A stretch of DNA of 64,000 nucleotides from Synechococcus sp. RS9909 (lineage in GTDB: Bacteria; Cyanobacteriota; Cyanobacteriia; PCC-6307; Cyanobiaceae): contig NZ_CP047943.1 in NCBI RefSeq assembly GCF_014279595.1, forward strand, positions 310,001 to 374,000. Direction: 5' to 3'. The translations under genes and the position numbers were made by a program. A model generated the notes under the pieces. That model saw only the letters and a program-made list of their open reading frames with translations. It had not been told where the DNA came from and made no database searches. Positions within the stretch are counted from its first letter, which is position 1; every line of letters begins with the position of its first letter. Shown in pieces: positions 16,529 through 25,343 of this stretch.

Positions 16529-19324
16529 ATGACCCCTTGCGATTACGGCGCGATCAGGGAAGCGGCTGGTCATCTGGCCCAGCTGGGGCTCAGTCTGCAG
16601 ACGGTGATCCCGGTGGAGCTGCCAACGGAGCTATACCCGAAGAGCCGCAAGAACCAGGCCACCGGCGAGTGGGAGCCTGTTCTCAAGAACGGGGCCTTGC
16701 AGCCTGCGATCACGGGCAAGAACCCATCGTTCTGGCGTGCCGATGGAAAGCCCCAGTTGATCAGCCATGCGCGCCTCGTTCAACCGAAGGTGCTGCTGGA
16801 GCGGATCGCGATCGCTGAGCGCCTAGGGAAGGAACTGGGGCTGGCGATCATCCCATCGAAGGACGTGGTTTCGATCGACTTCGATACCAAGAACTACGAC
16901 AGTGTCCAGCATCTAGAAGCTGACTGGATGGCGCTGCTGGACAGGTTTCCAGTGCTCACCGGCACGCGCATGGAGCGCACCCCCAGCGGCGGGCTGCACA
17001 TTTATGTCCGGGTCACGGATCGGATGGCCAGCTGGCAGCGACCAGGAGGTGGCCTGTACTGCCAATTCACGACCAAGCAGGGCGATGACGATCCGCATCG
17101 CGGCGAAGTGCTTGCTGGCACGCGGGTATCGGTCTGCGCTCCGACTCGCAATGGCAAAGGCCCCTATGAGCTGATCAACCCCGAGGCGGCCTATTGCTTC
17201 GTGGAGGTGCCTGATCTGGCCTCAATCGGCATCTACCCGAAGGTCAAAGCAGCGCCCGAGCCTGCCGCGCCGCAGCAATCGTTGCCATCGCCGCCGGCCA
17301 GTGCGCGGCAAGCAGCGACGGGTGAGAGCACCATTCCGCAGTTGGCCGACCTGATCGGTAGCAAGGCGCAGGAGGTGCTGCGGGGAGGACGGCCCTATGG
17401 CGGTGATGGATCGGCCGCGGCTGATCGGAGCCTCCAGCTCACCGGCTTCGTGAAGGAGCTCTGGAGCTGGCACAACCTACTGCTGGAGCAAGGGTGGAGG
17501 TTTGAGGGTGATCCCGATCAGCTGCTGGCGCAGGCGATCGCCGCCCTCGACATCGGCGACAAGGCGGAGCGGGTTCTGGCGTCGATCATTCGGGCGGATT
17601 GTCGCCATCGGGATCCCAACCGGGCGCAGCGTCATTACGCCTGGCTGGCCGGTAATCGCTCTCACCATTGGGGCGGCCGCGGCGATGGCTACAGCACGAA
17701 CAGCAGCGCACGGGATGGTGATGTCTCTGATCCCAAGAAGCCGCCGCCGCTGAGCCGCGAGGAGTGTCGCGATCGGTTGCGGGATGCAGTTGCCGCCCAT
17801 CGCTCGCCCACCGAACTGGAGCTGCTGCTCGGGAAGCTGGTGGATGAATCCCAGCTCCATCCCCAGGAACTACGCCAGCTGCTGGCCGCTGTTCGACTGG
17901 AGGATGAGCAGCGGGATGTCCTGCGGCAGGAAGCCAGCGCCCTGGAAGAGAATCTGGCTCGGCAGCAGGCCCGCGCACCCATCACCCTGGATCGCCTGTT
18001 CCCACCACCGTTGGCGGAGGCGATCCGGAGGATCACAGAACACCTGCCGTACTGCGATCACGTGGTGGCGACGGCCTACCTGGCTGGCGTGAGCGGCCTG
18101 GTAAAGCTGGGCACGAGCATCTGCGGTAACCCCTACACCGATTTCGTCACCCCGGCCAACCTCTACGTGGCCACAGTGGGGCGCTCCGGTCAGAAGAAAA
18201 CGCCCCTAGAGAAGCTGCTGGTGCGCCGACCGGCGCAGGAACTCAAACAGGAAATGGCAGCCGCCAATACCCGTGCGATGGAAAGCTGGCGTGAGCAATG
18301 CAAAAGCTGCAAGAACAAGGACGAGCGACCACCCAAGCCGGTAGCGATCTACCTGCAGATTCAGGACTACACCGGGGAGGCCTTCGTTCAGCAGCTGCAG
18401 GAGCTCGATAAACGAGGCCTGAGTGTGCTGGTGCTGCGCGATGAGTTGTCGGGCCTGTTCGGTGCGATGAATGCCTACCGATCCGGCCGCGGGTCCGATG
18501 AACAGCAGCTGCTGGAGCTGTTTGACGGGCAGGCCTACACCTCGCTGCGGGTGTCAGCCGGCGATCGCAGTTATGAACGCTGTCAGGTGAGCATCTACGG
18601 AGCCATTCAGCCCGGCGTGCTGCGGGAGCTGATCAAGGGCGGCGACCCCTCAGGCAAATGGGCGCGATTCCTTTTTTCTCCCTTGCCGGAGAACACGGTG
18701 CCCCTGCCCACCGCGGTCAGTGCGGAGGGCGTGGCGGCCGTGAACAGGGCCAATGAGGATCTGCAGGCCTATGCCCGCCGGATCTACACGATGCCGCCGC
18801 AGCGCTATCAGCTCGATCTTGATGCGATCGTGGCCTTCAGTGCCTACGAGCACGACAAGCAGATCCAGGCCCAGCAGGCCCGACTGGATGCGCAGGGTGC
18901 GCTCTATGGCAAGTCAGCGGGCAAGGTGTTGCGGGTCGCGGTGTTGCTGCACCTGCTGGAGCTGGCGGTGCTCAACGAGCCTGGTGCGGTGGAGGTTCCG
19001 GTGGCCACGCTGCAGCGGGCCATCGAGTTGGTCGATGCCATGGATGACTGGGCCCTTGGCTTCCATGAGCAGGCTGCGGCGGTTGAGGAGGAAGGAGGCG
19101 TTTCGTCGCTGATGCGGCGCATCCACACCCTGGCCCGCAATGCCAAGGGGGCGGCGAGTTGGACGCAGCTGCGTCAGCAGATGAGCGGCCGCGAAAAGAG
19201 AGGCATTAACGCCGCTCTGGCTGATCAGGCGATGCGGGCCCTGGATCAACTGGGTGTCGGCAAAGTCTGCAAGGGGCCCCGTGGGGGCCTGCTGTACCGG
19301 GCCACAGCAGACCTGCCCATGTGA
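16529..19324 (+). CDS. PrimPol / DUF3987 phage-type replication protein
   Basis: A 931-residue protein. Residues about 90-220 carry the bifunctional primase-polymerase domain: VVSIDFDTKNYD (acidic metal-binding pair) and RTPSGGLHIYVRV (the SxH-type motif). A linker to about residue 480 includes a charged region. From about residue 490 the DUF3987 domain starts (LDRLFPPPLAEAIRRITEHLPY) with a degenerate P-loop GRSGQKKTPLEKLL, where the usual GKT is KKT, and LRDELSGLFG as an acidic Walker B candidate. The C-terminus has a winged-helix-like end. Such proteins prime and possibly unwind DNA in phages and satellites. It follows the iteron-like region at 16296. Confidence 0.75.
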   Translation: MTPCDYGAIREAAGHLAQLGLSLQTVIPVELPTELYPKSRKNQATGEWEPVLKNGALQPAITGKNPSFWRADGKPQLISHARLVQPKVLLERIAIAERLGKELGLAIIPSKDVVSIDFDTKNYDSVQHLEADWMALLDRFPVLTGTRMERTPSGGLHIYVRVTDRMASWQRPGGGLYCQFTTKQGDDDPHRGEVLAGTRVSVCAPTRNGKGPYELINPEAAYCFVEVPDLASIGIYPKVKAAPEPAAPQQSLPSPPASARQAATGESTIPQLADLIGSKAQEVLRGGRPYGGDGSAAADRSLQLTGFVKELWSWHNLLLEQGWRFEGDPDQLLAQAIAALDIGDKAERVLASIIRADCRHRDPNRAQRHYAWLAGNRSHHWGGRGDGYSTNSSARDGDVSDPKKPPPLSREECRDRLRDAVAAHRSPTELELLLGKLVDESQLHPQELRQLLAAVRLEDEQRDVLRQEASALEENLARQQARAPITLDRLFPPPLAEAIRRITEHLPYCDHVVATAYLAGVSGLVKLGTSICGNPYTDFVTPANLYVATVGRSGQKKTPLEKLLVRRPAQELKQEMAAANTRAMESWREQCKSCKNKDERPPKPVAIYLQIQDYTGEAFVQQLQELDKRGLSVLVLRDELSGLFGAMNAYRSGRGSDEQQLLELFDGQAYTSLRVSAGDRSYERCQVSIYGAIQPGVLRELIKGGDPSGKWARFLFSPLPENTVPLPTAVSAEGVAAVNRANEDLQAYARRIYTMPPQRYQLDLDAIVAFSAYEHDKQIQAQQARLDAQGALYGKSAGKVLRVAVLLHLLELAVLNEPGAVEVPVATLQRAIELVDAMDDWALGFHEQAAAVEEEGGVSSLMRRIHTLARNAKGAASWTQLRQQMSGREKRGINAALADQAMRALDQLGVGKVCKGPRGGLLYRATADLPM

Positions 19325-19631
19325 GGGAGAGGGACACCATGGGGGAGGCGGATGTGTCCCCCTGACGAGTCCAGTGGCCACAAGGGGAGAGAAGGAAGGG
19401 GGGAGAGGGAAACCTGTTGTTGCTCTTTCTTGGCTGCTGCTCCCCTTTCTGTGGGCGTGATCGAAAAAACACGACTCCTGCTCCCTCCTGTCCCCCCATG
19501 GAGAGAGCCCAGTCAGGCAGAGCGTTCTGGTGGAGGAGCGTGGTGCGTCCCCTGGGCCGTCCCCCCACTGCTTTGCGACGAAAAGGGCATGACTGAGCCT
19601 CAATGTGCAGGTTTTGTCGCATGATTGGTTC
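19325..19631. other. non-coding gap between primase and abiE pair
   Basis: No convincing gene. A 7-bp stem GGGACAC (19331-19337) / GTGTCCC (19354-19360) with a 16-nt loop lies just after the primase stop; it lacks a T-run. Downstream is a purine-rich G/A tract on the plus strand to about 19410. The promoter of the abiE pair should be in this interval but no clear -35/-10 was found. Confidence 0.5.
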
Positions 19632-20240
19632 ATGCTCCCCGTCCTGGACAGGAAAGAAACGGCCCTCAAGCTGGCCCGCAGCCGCGGCCTCCTACGCGCC
19701 AGGGAGGCCGCGGCGGCTGGCGTTGATCGTTCGACCCTGGCGCGGCTGTGCGACAGCGGCCTGCTGGAGCGGCTGGAGCGGGGGCTTTACGGCCTGCCGG
19801 CCGCGGCCGTTCGCGAGCACGTTGACCTGGAGATCGTCGCTAAGCGGGTGCCCCAGGCGGTGTTCTGCCTGCTCACGGCCCTGAGGCTGCACGGTCTGGG
19901 GACGCAGCAGCCCCGCCGGGTCTGGATCAGCCTGCCGCGGGGCGTCCATCGCCCCACCCTGCAGTTCCCCCCACTGGAGGTGATCCATGTGCAGCCGGAG
20001 CTGCATCGCCTGCAGGTGGAATCACGGCGCTCCGGTCCGATCCGGCTGAAGATCTACGGGGTGGAGAAGACCCTGGTCGACTGCTTCCGCCATCGCCGCA
20101 GGCTCGGCATGGAGCCGGTGCTCGAGGCCCTGAAGGATGCGATCAGCCAGAGGCGGCTGAACGTCGATGAGCTCTGGCGTCAGGCGCAGGCGCAGCGCAT
20201 GCAGCGGGTGATGACTCCGTACCTGGAAGCACTGCTGTGA
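19632..20240 (+). CDS. abiEi: AbiEi-family antitoxin (type IV toxin-antitoxin)
   Basis: 202 residues from ATG at 19632; a GTG at 19605 would add nine residues. The N-terminal winged helix is typical of AbiEi: RKETALKLARSRGLLRAREAAAAGVDRSTLARLCDSGLLERLERGLYGLP. The C-terminal domain contains VEKTLVDCFRHRRRLG, a conserved AbiEi segment. AbiEi binds operator DNA to repress its own operon and counteracts the AbiEii nucleotidyltransferase. The stop overlaps the toxin's GTG start by 4 bp, the standard arrangement. Confidence 0.85.
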   Translation: MLPVLDRKETALKLARSRGLLRAREAAAAGVDRSTLARLCDSGLLERLERGLYGLPAAAVREHVDLEIVAKRVPQAVFCLLTALRLHGLGTQQPRRVWISLPRGVHRPTLQFPPLEVIHVQPELHRLQVESRRSGPIRLKIYGVEKTLVDCFRHRRRLGMEPVLEALKDAISQRRLNVDELWRQAQAQRMQRVMTPYLEALL

Positions 20241-21091
20241 AGGCCAACAGGGCCGCCTCCATCCGCCAGCGGTTGCTGAACCGGTCCCGGCAGGAGCAGG
20301 AGACCTTCGATGCGGTGCTGAACCGTTTCGGCAGGGAGCGGCTGCTGTATCGGATCGGGATCTCGGAGTACTGCGACCGGTTCCTGCTCAAGGGGGCAAT
20401 GCTCTTCGCCCTTTGGTACGACATGCCGCACCGGCCCACGCGGGACATGGACCTGCTGGGCTTCGGGCCGGGAGAGCTGTTCGTGCTGGAGCGGGTCTTC
20501 CGGGAGATCGCCCAGCAGCGGGTGGATGACGGCCTGGCCTTCTCCGAGACCGTCACGGCAGCAGAGATCCGCAATGAGGCCAACTACGCCGGTGCCAGGG
20601 TCACGTTGCTGGCCACCCTGGAGCAGGCCCGCATTCCCCTGCAGGTCGACATCGGCTTCGGAGATCCGGTGACGCCTGAGGCTGAGCAGATCGACTACCC
20701 GGTGCTGCTGGAAGACCTGCCCCCTCCGCGTCTGGGGGCCTATCCCGTGTACACGGTGATCGCCGAGAAGCTGCAGGCGATCGTCAGCCTCGGCATGGTC
20801 AACAGCCGCCTGAAGGACTACTTCGACCTGCAGGTTCTGCTGGTGCGAGAGGAGCTCGATGCGCAGGTGCTGGCGGAAGCCGTGCGGCGCACCTTTGCCG
20901 TGCGCTCCACACCGTTGCCGCAGCAGGTTCCCCTGGGGCTGAGCAGTGAGTTTGGCGAGGATCCGGATAAGCAGGCCCAGTGGCGGGCCTTCCTGCAGCG
21001 CAACGAGCTTGCCGAAATACCACTGCCTGCGGTGGTGTCGCAGATCCGGGAGGGCCTGGTGCCTGTGTTGTTCCAAGCAGGAGAGCTGTAA
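20237..21091 (+). CDS. abiEii: AbiEii/AbiGii-family nucleotidyltransferase toxin
   Basis: 284 residues from GTG at 20237. The nucleotidyltransferase core is visible: FLLKGAMLFALWYDMPHRPTRDMDLLGFG, where the KGAM(L/F) helix and the RDMDLL metal-binding D-x-D match family motifs, then LQVDIGFGDPV and EKLQAIVSLGMVNSRLKDYFDL. AbiEii toxins transfer nucleotides to RNA targets, reported for related MenT toxins as tRNA acceptor ends, and cause abortive infection or dormancy. It is coupled to the antitoxin by a 4-bp overlap and forms one of several defence modules carried by the element. Confidence 0.88.
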   Translation: MKANRAASIRQRLLNRSRQEQETFDAVLNRFGRERLLYRIGISEYCDRFLLKGAMLFALWYDMPHRPTRDMDLLGFGPGELFVLERVFREIAQQRVDDGLAFSETVTAAEIRNEANYAGARVTLLATLEQARIPLQVDIGFGDPVTPEAEQIDYPVLLEDLPPPRLGAYPVYTVIAEKLQAIVSLGMVNSRLKDYFDLQVLLVREELDAQVLAEAVRRTFAVRSTPLPQQVPLGLSSEFGEDPDKQAQWRAFLQRNELAEIPLPAVVSQIREGLVPVLFQAGEL

Positions 21092-21631
21092 CGCCGTAGA
21101 GGCAGCACCCGTCATCGGCATCTGCTTGCCGCTGGGTTCCGGCTGCGCTGACGATCCGCTGCGGTCGTCGTCGGCCGTCCTGAACTTGCCACGGCTACGC
21201 CGTGGCTGACGTCAGACGTCCGCCGCCGCCCTCCGCTCCGGGGCCGGTGTTGGGGTGGCAGGCAGAGCTGCTCTCCCGCGGCTGCGGTGCCGCCAATGCT
21301 CTGTAGCGAGAGGAGTGAATCAGAGAGGGGCCTGATTGCAGGGGCTGCCTCGCGCGGCTGCGCGGCCGAGTGATGATTCAAAGCTGAATCTGATGGATCT
21401 TGTTGTGAATGTTTGGGTCTGCTAGCGGATGGCTTTGATGCGCTTGGATCCATTGCCCTGCAACCAGTCTGGAGGGTCAAAGAGTGCATCTCTACTGGTA
21501 GAATAAGGGCTGCGCCAAAGGCCACGAGCCCATCGCCTGCGGCATTGTCATCCCCTGATCTCGCCATCGCTGTCGCACTCTCATCAGCGGCATGATGCCC
21601 CGGTCAGTTGTCCTTCAAGGCAGCTGATTTC
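21092..21631. other. 540-bp intergenic region with a perfect small palindrome
   Basis: No supported gene. GCCACGGC (21188-21195) and GCCGTGGC (21199-21206) form an 8-bp stem with a 3-nt loop, about 95 bp after the abiEii stop; it could end the abiE transcript although no T-run follows. A TAGAAT -10-like hexamer lies at 21499-21504, about 128 bp upstream of the next gene, with no good -35. Base composition becomes visibly less GC-rich after about 21360. Confidence 0.45.
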
Positions 21632-22108
21632 ATGGTTTTTTGTCATTTGTCTCAGCCAGGCTCGGGCCCCGCTCGTTCGCTTGTGATCGCCGCCGGTGGC
21701 GGTCGTGATCTGGCCTGGTCTCATCAGCGGGTTGCCGCTGAGCTGCTGGCCCGCAGCGGTGGCCGGTTGGTTCATCTGCTCCTTCACGGCGGCGCCCGCG
21801 GCGCCGATGCCGCCATTGCTCGGGCCGCTCATCAGCTGGGCTGGCCCTCTTGTGTGATGCAAGCCGAGTGGCAGCGGCATGGGCGTGCCGCTGGGCCGAT
21901 CCGCAATCGCGAGCTGCTCGAACAGGCCATCGCCCAGGCCGTGCTCCACACCTCCCCCGGCTCGATCGCCTCGGTGCTGGTGGTGGCCTTCCCCGGTGGT
22001 GCCGGCACCGCCTCACTCGTGCAGCAGGCGCGGCGCATGGCGTCCCGCTCGCCGGTGCCGATCTCCGTGGCTGAGGTCCAGCCGCCATGCGCCTGCCCCA
22101 TCCCTTGA
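21632..22108 (+). CDS. SLOG/YspA-like (DUF2493-type) nucleotide-binding protein
   Basis: About 158 residues from ATG at 21632; a TTG eight codons upstream is the only other start. The opening RSLVIAAGGGRDLAWSHQRV, the central LVHLLLHGGARGADAAIARAAHQLGW, and LVVAFPGGAGTASLVQQARRMA follow the pattern of DUF2493/YspA and lysine-decarboxylase-like SLOG folds, with glycine-rich loops that bind nucleotides. Such proteins are common in phages and next to defence genes, where some sense ADP-ribose-type signals. Its specific role here is unknown. It precedes the recombination pair at close distance. Confidence 0.55.
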   Translation: MVFCHLSQPGSGPARSLVIAAGGGRDLAWSHQRVAAELLARSGGRLVHLLLHGGARGADAAIARAAHQLGWPSCVMQAEWQRHGRAAGPIRNRELLEQAIAQAVLHTSPGSIASVLVVAFPGGAGTASLVQQARRMASRSPVPISVAEVQPPCACPIP

Positions 22109-22169
22109 AGCCTTCTGCGCCTGCTGGCGCTGCCTGTTCCTTTTTTCTCCTTCTCTTCATCGAATCGTC

Positions 22170-22799
22170 ATGACCGTTCTGATTCCCAATCCCGCAGCTC
22201 CAGCCGATGCCCCAGCGCCAGGCCCCTCGGCAGGAGGCCCTGCCTGTTCGCTGCAGCGGTCCGGTTCCCTCTGGCAGCTGGGCATCGAGGCCCAGGAGCT
22301 CACCGCTGCCATCGGCCAACTGGCCCAGCAGCTGGAAGCTGATGACCCCGAACAGCGGGCCTCAGCCCTCGCTGAGCTGGAGGCCGCCCTGCTGGCAGAA
22401 GAGGGCAACAAGAAAGCCCTTGCCGCCAAGGCCGATGCCACCTGCTGGGTGATCGAGCACCTGCGCGGCCAGGCCGCTTACCGGCAGCAGCAGGCCAAGC
22501 GCCTTGCGGCCCTGGCCACTGGTGACGCCAGCCGTGCCGATGCGCTGGAGGAGTCGCTGCTGTTTGTCCTCACCCAACTGCAGCCGGCGGCCACCCGCTT
22601 CTCCTTCCCCAATCACGAGCTCAGCAGCCGCAAGTCCCAGGCCGTTGTGATCGACGACGAGGAAGCCCTCGATCCCGAGTGGCTCGCCGTCACCACCAGC
22701 AGCAAGCCGGACAAGAACGCCATCAAAGAAGCCCTCAAGGCCGGCCGGCAGATCACCGGCGCCCAGCTGCTCTTCCGCCGCTCCTGGCGCATCCACTGA
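22170..22799 (+). CDS. Gp157-like phage protein
   Basis: 209 residues from ATG at 22170. The order LWQLGIEAQELTAAIGQLAQQLE, then EEGNKKALAAKADATCWVIEHLRGQAAYRQQQAKRLAALA, matches the Siphovirus Gp157 family, helical proteins linked in streptococcal phages to resistance functions and in many phages encoded beside single-strand annealing recombinases. The C-terminal half is acidic then basic. The gene lies 61 bp after the SLOG-like gene and 86 bp before the Rad52-like gene, so the three are probably one early operon. Confidence 0.65.
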   Translation: MTVLIPNPAAPADAPAPGPSAGGPACSLQRSGSLWQLGIEAQELTAAIGQLAQQLEADDPEQRASALAELEAALLAEEGNKKALAAKADATCWVIEHLRGQAAYRQQQAKRLAALATGDASRADALEESLLFVLTQLQPAATRFSFPNHELSSRKSQAVVIDDEEALDPEWLAVTTSSKPDKNAIKEALKAGRQITGAQLLFRRSWRIH

Positions 22800-22885
22800 G
22801 GGGCAGAGCCCCCTTCGAAATCGGCCTGCGCCATCGGCAGGCCCTCTTCTCCAAACCCCATCCCTCCTCACTCCTGAGCACTGTT

Positions 22886-23785
22886 ATGACGTGCACCTTC
22901 TCCGCCGAGCAGATCACAGCCCTCTCTGCCCCTCTGGATCGCGCCAAGGTGCGTCAGCGGGAGCAGGGCCGCAGCCAGGTGAGTTACCTGGAGGGGTGGC
23001 AGGTGATCGCCGAGGCCAACCGCATCTTTGGTTTTGACGGCTGGCAGCGGGAAACCGTTGCTCTCCGGTGCGTCAACCAGAGCGAACGCACCATCGGTGC
23101 CAGGGGCACGAGCCGGGACCAGAAACCCGGCTGGGGTGTGACGTACATCGCCCGGGTGCGCATCAGCGTCAGCAGCGCCGGTCAGCCCGCCTTGATCCGC
23201 GAGGGCTGTGGCGCCGGCCACGGCATTGATGTGGATCTGGGTCAGGCCCATGAATCGGCCCTCAAAGAAGCTGAGACCGACGCCATGAAACGCGCCCTGA
23301 TGACCTTCGGGAACCCGTTCGGCTTGGCGCTCTATGACAAGCGCCAGCGGGAAGTAACAGGAGCGTCGGAGTCGAGGGAACAGCCCCGTTCCAGGCCGGC
23401 CAGCAGCGTCAGGCCCTCGTCGCTGCGGGTGGTGGCTGCACCGGCCTCCAGGCATCAGCCTGGTCAGGAGCCCGAGGCGGAGGCGACATCGAAAACTGAG
23501 CCACCCAGATCAGACAGGTCAGCAGCTCCAGAGGATCCAGGCCTGGCGCCCCTCGATTCAGCCACCATCCACCAGCTCTGCGACACGATCCGGGCCCTCC
23601 CCCGGCCAGCTCTGGAGGGCTTCACCAAGGCCTTCCGCAAGCGGTTCCAGGTGCCGCCGGAAGTCACGACGATCGCTGATCGGATCTGCGAACGCAGGCA
23701 TCACGACTGGATCGAGGCGTTTCTGGTGCAGCGCCGTGCCAGCTTCTCGACTCAAGAAAGTCGCATCCAAGGAGCTTGTGACTGA
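22886..23785 (+). CDS. Rad52/Rad22-family single-strand annealing protein
   Basis: 299 residues from ATG at 22886. Residues 1-165 form the Rad52 annealing domain: FSAEQITALSAPLDRAKVRQREQG, VSYLEGWQVIAEANRIFGFDGW (a hallmark of the family), and HESALKEAETDAMKRALMTFGNPFGLALYDK. A Pro/Ser-rich linker follows (about 175-225), then a helical C-terminal region. Phage Rad52-like proteins anneal complementary single strands during recombination-dependent replication and genome shuffling. It marks the right end of the early module; sequence composition changes sharply after its stop. Confidence 0.85.
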   Translation: MTCTFSAEQITALSAPLDRAKVRQREQGRSQVSYLEGWQVIAEANRIFGFDGWQRETVALRCVNQSERTIGARGTSRDQKPGWGVTYIARVRISVSSAGQPALIREGCGAGHGIDVDLGQAHESALKEAETDAMKRALMTFGNPFGLALYDKRQREVTGASESREQPRSRPASSVRPSSLRVVAAPASRHQPGQEPEAEATSKTEPPRSDRSAAPEDPGLAPLDSATIHQLCDTIRALPRPALEGFTKAFRKRFQVPPEVTTIADRICERRHHDWIEAFLVQRRASFSTQESRIQGACD

Positions 23786-24161
23786 TCGGTAGCTGCTGAC
23801 CAAGCTGGGAAGTGGTCAATGGATGTAGATCGGCGAAAAGTTTCTGGCGGATGGAAGGTGGATTTGTGAAGCGAGCAAGAGAATTCATTTCCTGAGCAAA
23901 AAGATTTTGAACATGGCGCTCGAGTCAGTTCATTGTCTGCCACACAGCGGGCTCTCTGTTGCGGATTGCCTCTTGAGTGGTTTGGCTTGGATGCCTGAGA
24001 ACCCCTGCGCTACATGCGTTTACGAGATTTCTGCATGTAATCTTTAGGCCTAATAAATGAATCGTTCTTGTCATTAAATGAATTTCCTGTTTATCGATTT
24101 TCGGGCTATTGCACTATCCGGCTATGTCGGTTCATTGTGTGGAAGTTGATGCGGTTTAGCT
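23786..24161. other. AT-richer intergenic junction
   Basis: 376 bp without a convincing gene and clearly lower in GC than both sides. It contains AT-rich words such as TAATAAATGAATC and CATTAAATGAATTTCC. The drop coincides with the switch from the phage replication/recombination block to the defence cargo, so this is a likely boundary of a later insertion. No inverted or direct repeat marking the boundary was found. Confidence 0.5.
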
Positions 24162-24353
24162 ATGCGTTCGCTCCTGAGAGAGGCTGAGTGCCTTGGGTGG
24201 GTGATTTCCCGAGGCTCGAAGCATTGGAAGCTACGTCATCCTGTTAGTGGTGGCACAACGATCCTTCCTTATGGGTCGCGTATTTCAACTTCGAGTGTCA
24301 GGAATATCCGCTCTCGCCTGCGCTCTGCTGCGCGACTTGAGCTGAATCGTTGA
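24162..24353 (+). CDS. HicA-like small protein
   Basis: 63 residues. The pattern LLREAECLGWVISRGSKHWKLRHPVSGGTTILPYGSRISTSSVRNIRSRL fits the HicA mRNA-interferase fold: helix, GW strand, GS-H turn, RHP, a T-x-L-P strand, then a helix of the form KGTLRSIL. The catalytic His is expected right after GS; here it is GSKH, shifted by one, so activity is uncertain. No HicB antitoxin ORF is adjacent. Lower GC than the flanks suggests recent acquisition. Confidence 0.45.
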   Translation: MRSLLREAECLGWVISRGSKHWKLRHPVSGGTTILPYGSRISTSSVRNIRSRLRSAARLELNR

Positions 24354-24411
24354 AGTGGCTCTCAAGGTTCACCTCGTGTCGACGTCCATGTACATCCTGC
24401 GCATTCCTTCA

Positions 24412-25113
24412 ATGAACGACATCTCCACCCTTCTTGAGCAAGCTCTTCAGGAACACACGCTGGAACGCGAACGCGCCATTGCCGAGGCTGCCTCAGGTCG
24501 AGGCCCTCAGCCGTGGGAACGAGACTGGCCTTTGGGAGAGTTTGATCTTGCGGAGCATCTCTCCTCTGCTGCGTTCAATCCTGACGACGAGGTGTTGAGA
24601 CATCTCCTAACCATGGTGAGCTGGGCGTTGGAGTCCCCGTTGGGCCGGAAGGCCCTGATTGCAGACGGTGTTGCCACCAACCCCGGCCAGCACACCCTGG
24701 ATACCTTGCGTGTCTTCCGATCCGCCTTGGTTTCACGCCGGCGCCAGCTGCTTGCTTCACGCTTGGAGCAGGACGCTGAGGGCTGGGTGGAGAGTTACCC
24801 TGTGGGCGAGTTCAACCTCTTTGAGTACATCGCCACCTGCCAAGACTTCAAGCCTGACTGGTTCACAACCGGAGAGCTGCTTGAGATGGCTGATTGGGCT
24901 CTTGCCTCACATCACGCCCAGCAGGGAACTTTCGAAGATCTCCTCGACTGGCAGAAGAAGAAGCCTGTTCTTCAAGTCATTCGACAGTTTGGTGAGGGCC
25001 TCGGCATTCACCGGCGGCGTTTATTGCTGGAGCAAGCTCATCTCAGTCTGGGCTATTCCGGGCAGGCGTTGGCATGCCTCAAGCGCTGTCTGGAGGAACA
25101 GCATTCAGCGTGA
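24412..25113 (+). CDS. hypothetical protein with two similar halves
   Basis: 233 residues from ATG at 24412; ATG 24388 and GTG 24355 are upstream alternatives. The halves repeat a pattern: WPLGEFDLAEHLSSAAFNPDDEVLRHLLTMVSWALESPLG and YPVGEFNLFEYIATCQDFKPDWFTTGELLEMADWALASHHA, each followed by a helix ending in RRR-Q/L-LL. This internal duplication (about residues 35-110 and 118-190) suggests a pseudo-dimeric alpha-helical protein. No family recognised. It begins 58 bp after the HicA-like ORF and could be its partner, though it is not HicB-like. Confidence 0.5.
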   Translation: MNDISTLLEQALQEHTLERERAIAEAASGRGPQPWERDWPLGEFDLAEHLSSAAFNPDDEVLRHLLTMVSWALESPLGRKALIADGVATNPGQHTLDTLRVFRSALVSRRRQLLASRLEQDAEGWVESYPVGEFNLFEYIATCQDFKPDWFTTGELLEMADWALASHHAQQGTFEDLLDWQKKKPVLQVIRQFGEGLGIHRRRLLLEQAHLSLGYSGQALACLKRCLEEQHSA

Positions 25114-25343
25114 GATCGCCAATATCAAAGCATTGATGAGCCAGGTGTCGTTGGATGGCTGTTGAAGATGCTCTGGGCAGGCCCTGCATGCCCTCCTCCC
25201 TTTATGGGGCGTCAAGGAATGCCGATACATCCATGGCGGGGATGTATCGGCGAAGGTGAGAAACACTGAGTCGCCGTTGGGATGCAGAGCATCTGCAGTG
25301 TGCATAGAACCAACAACCTGGTGGACAGCACCCGGGGAAGCCT

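Noticed and set aside
19352-19624. 90-residue frame between PrimPol and abiEi
   Set aside because: Composition is Gly/Glu/Arg and Cys runs from a purine-rich tract; no homology seen and it overlaps the abiEi leader.
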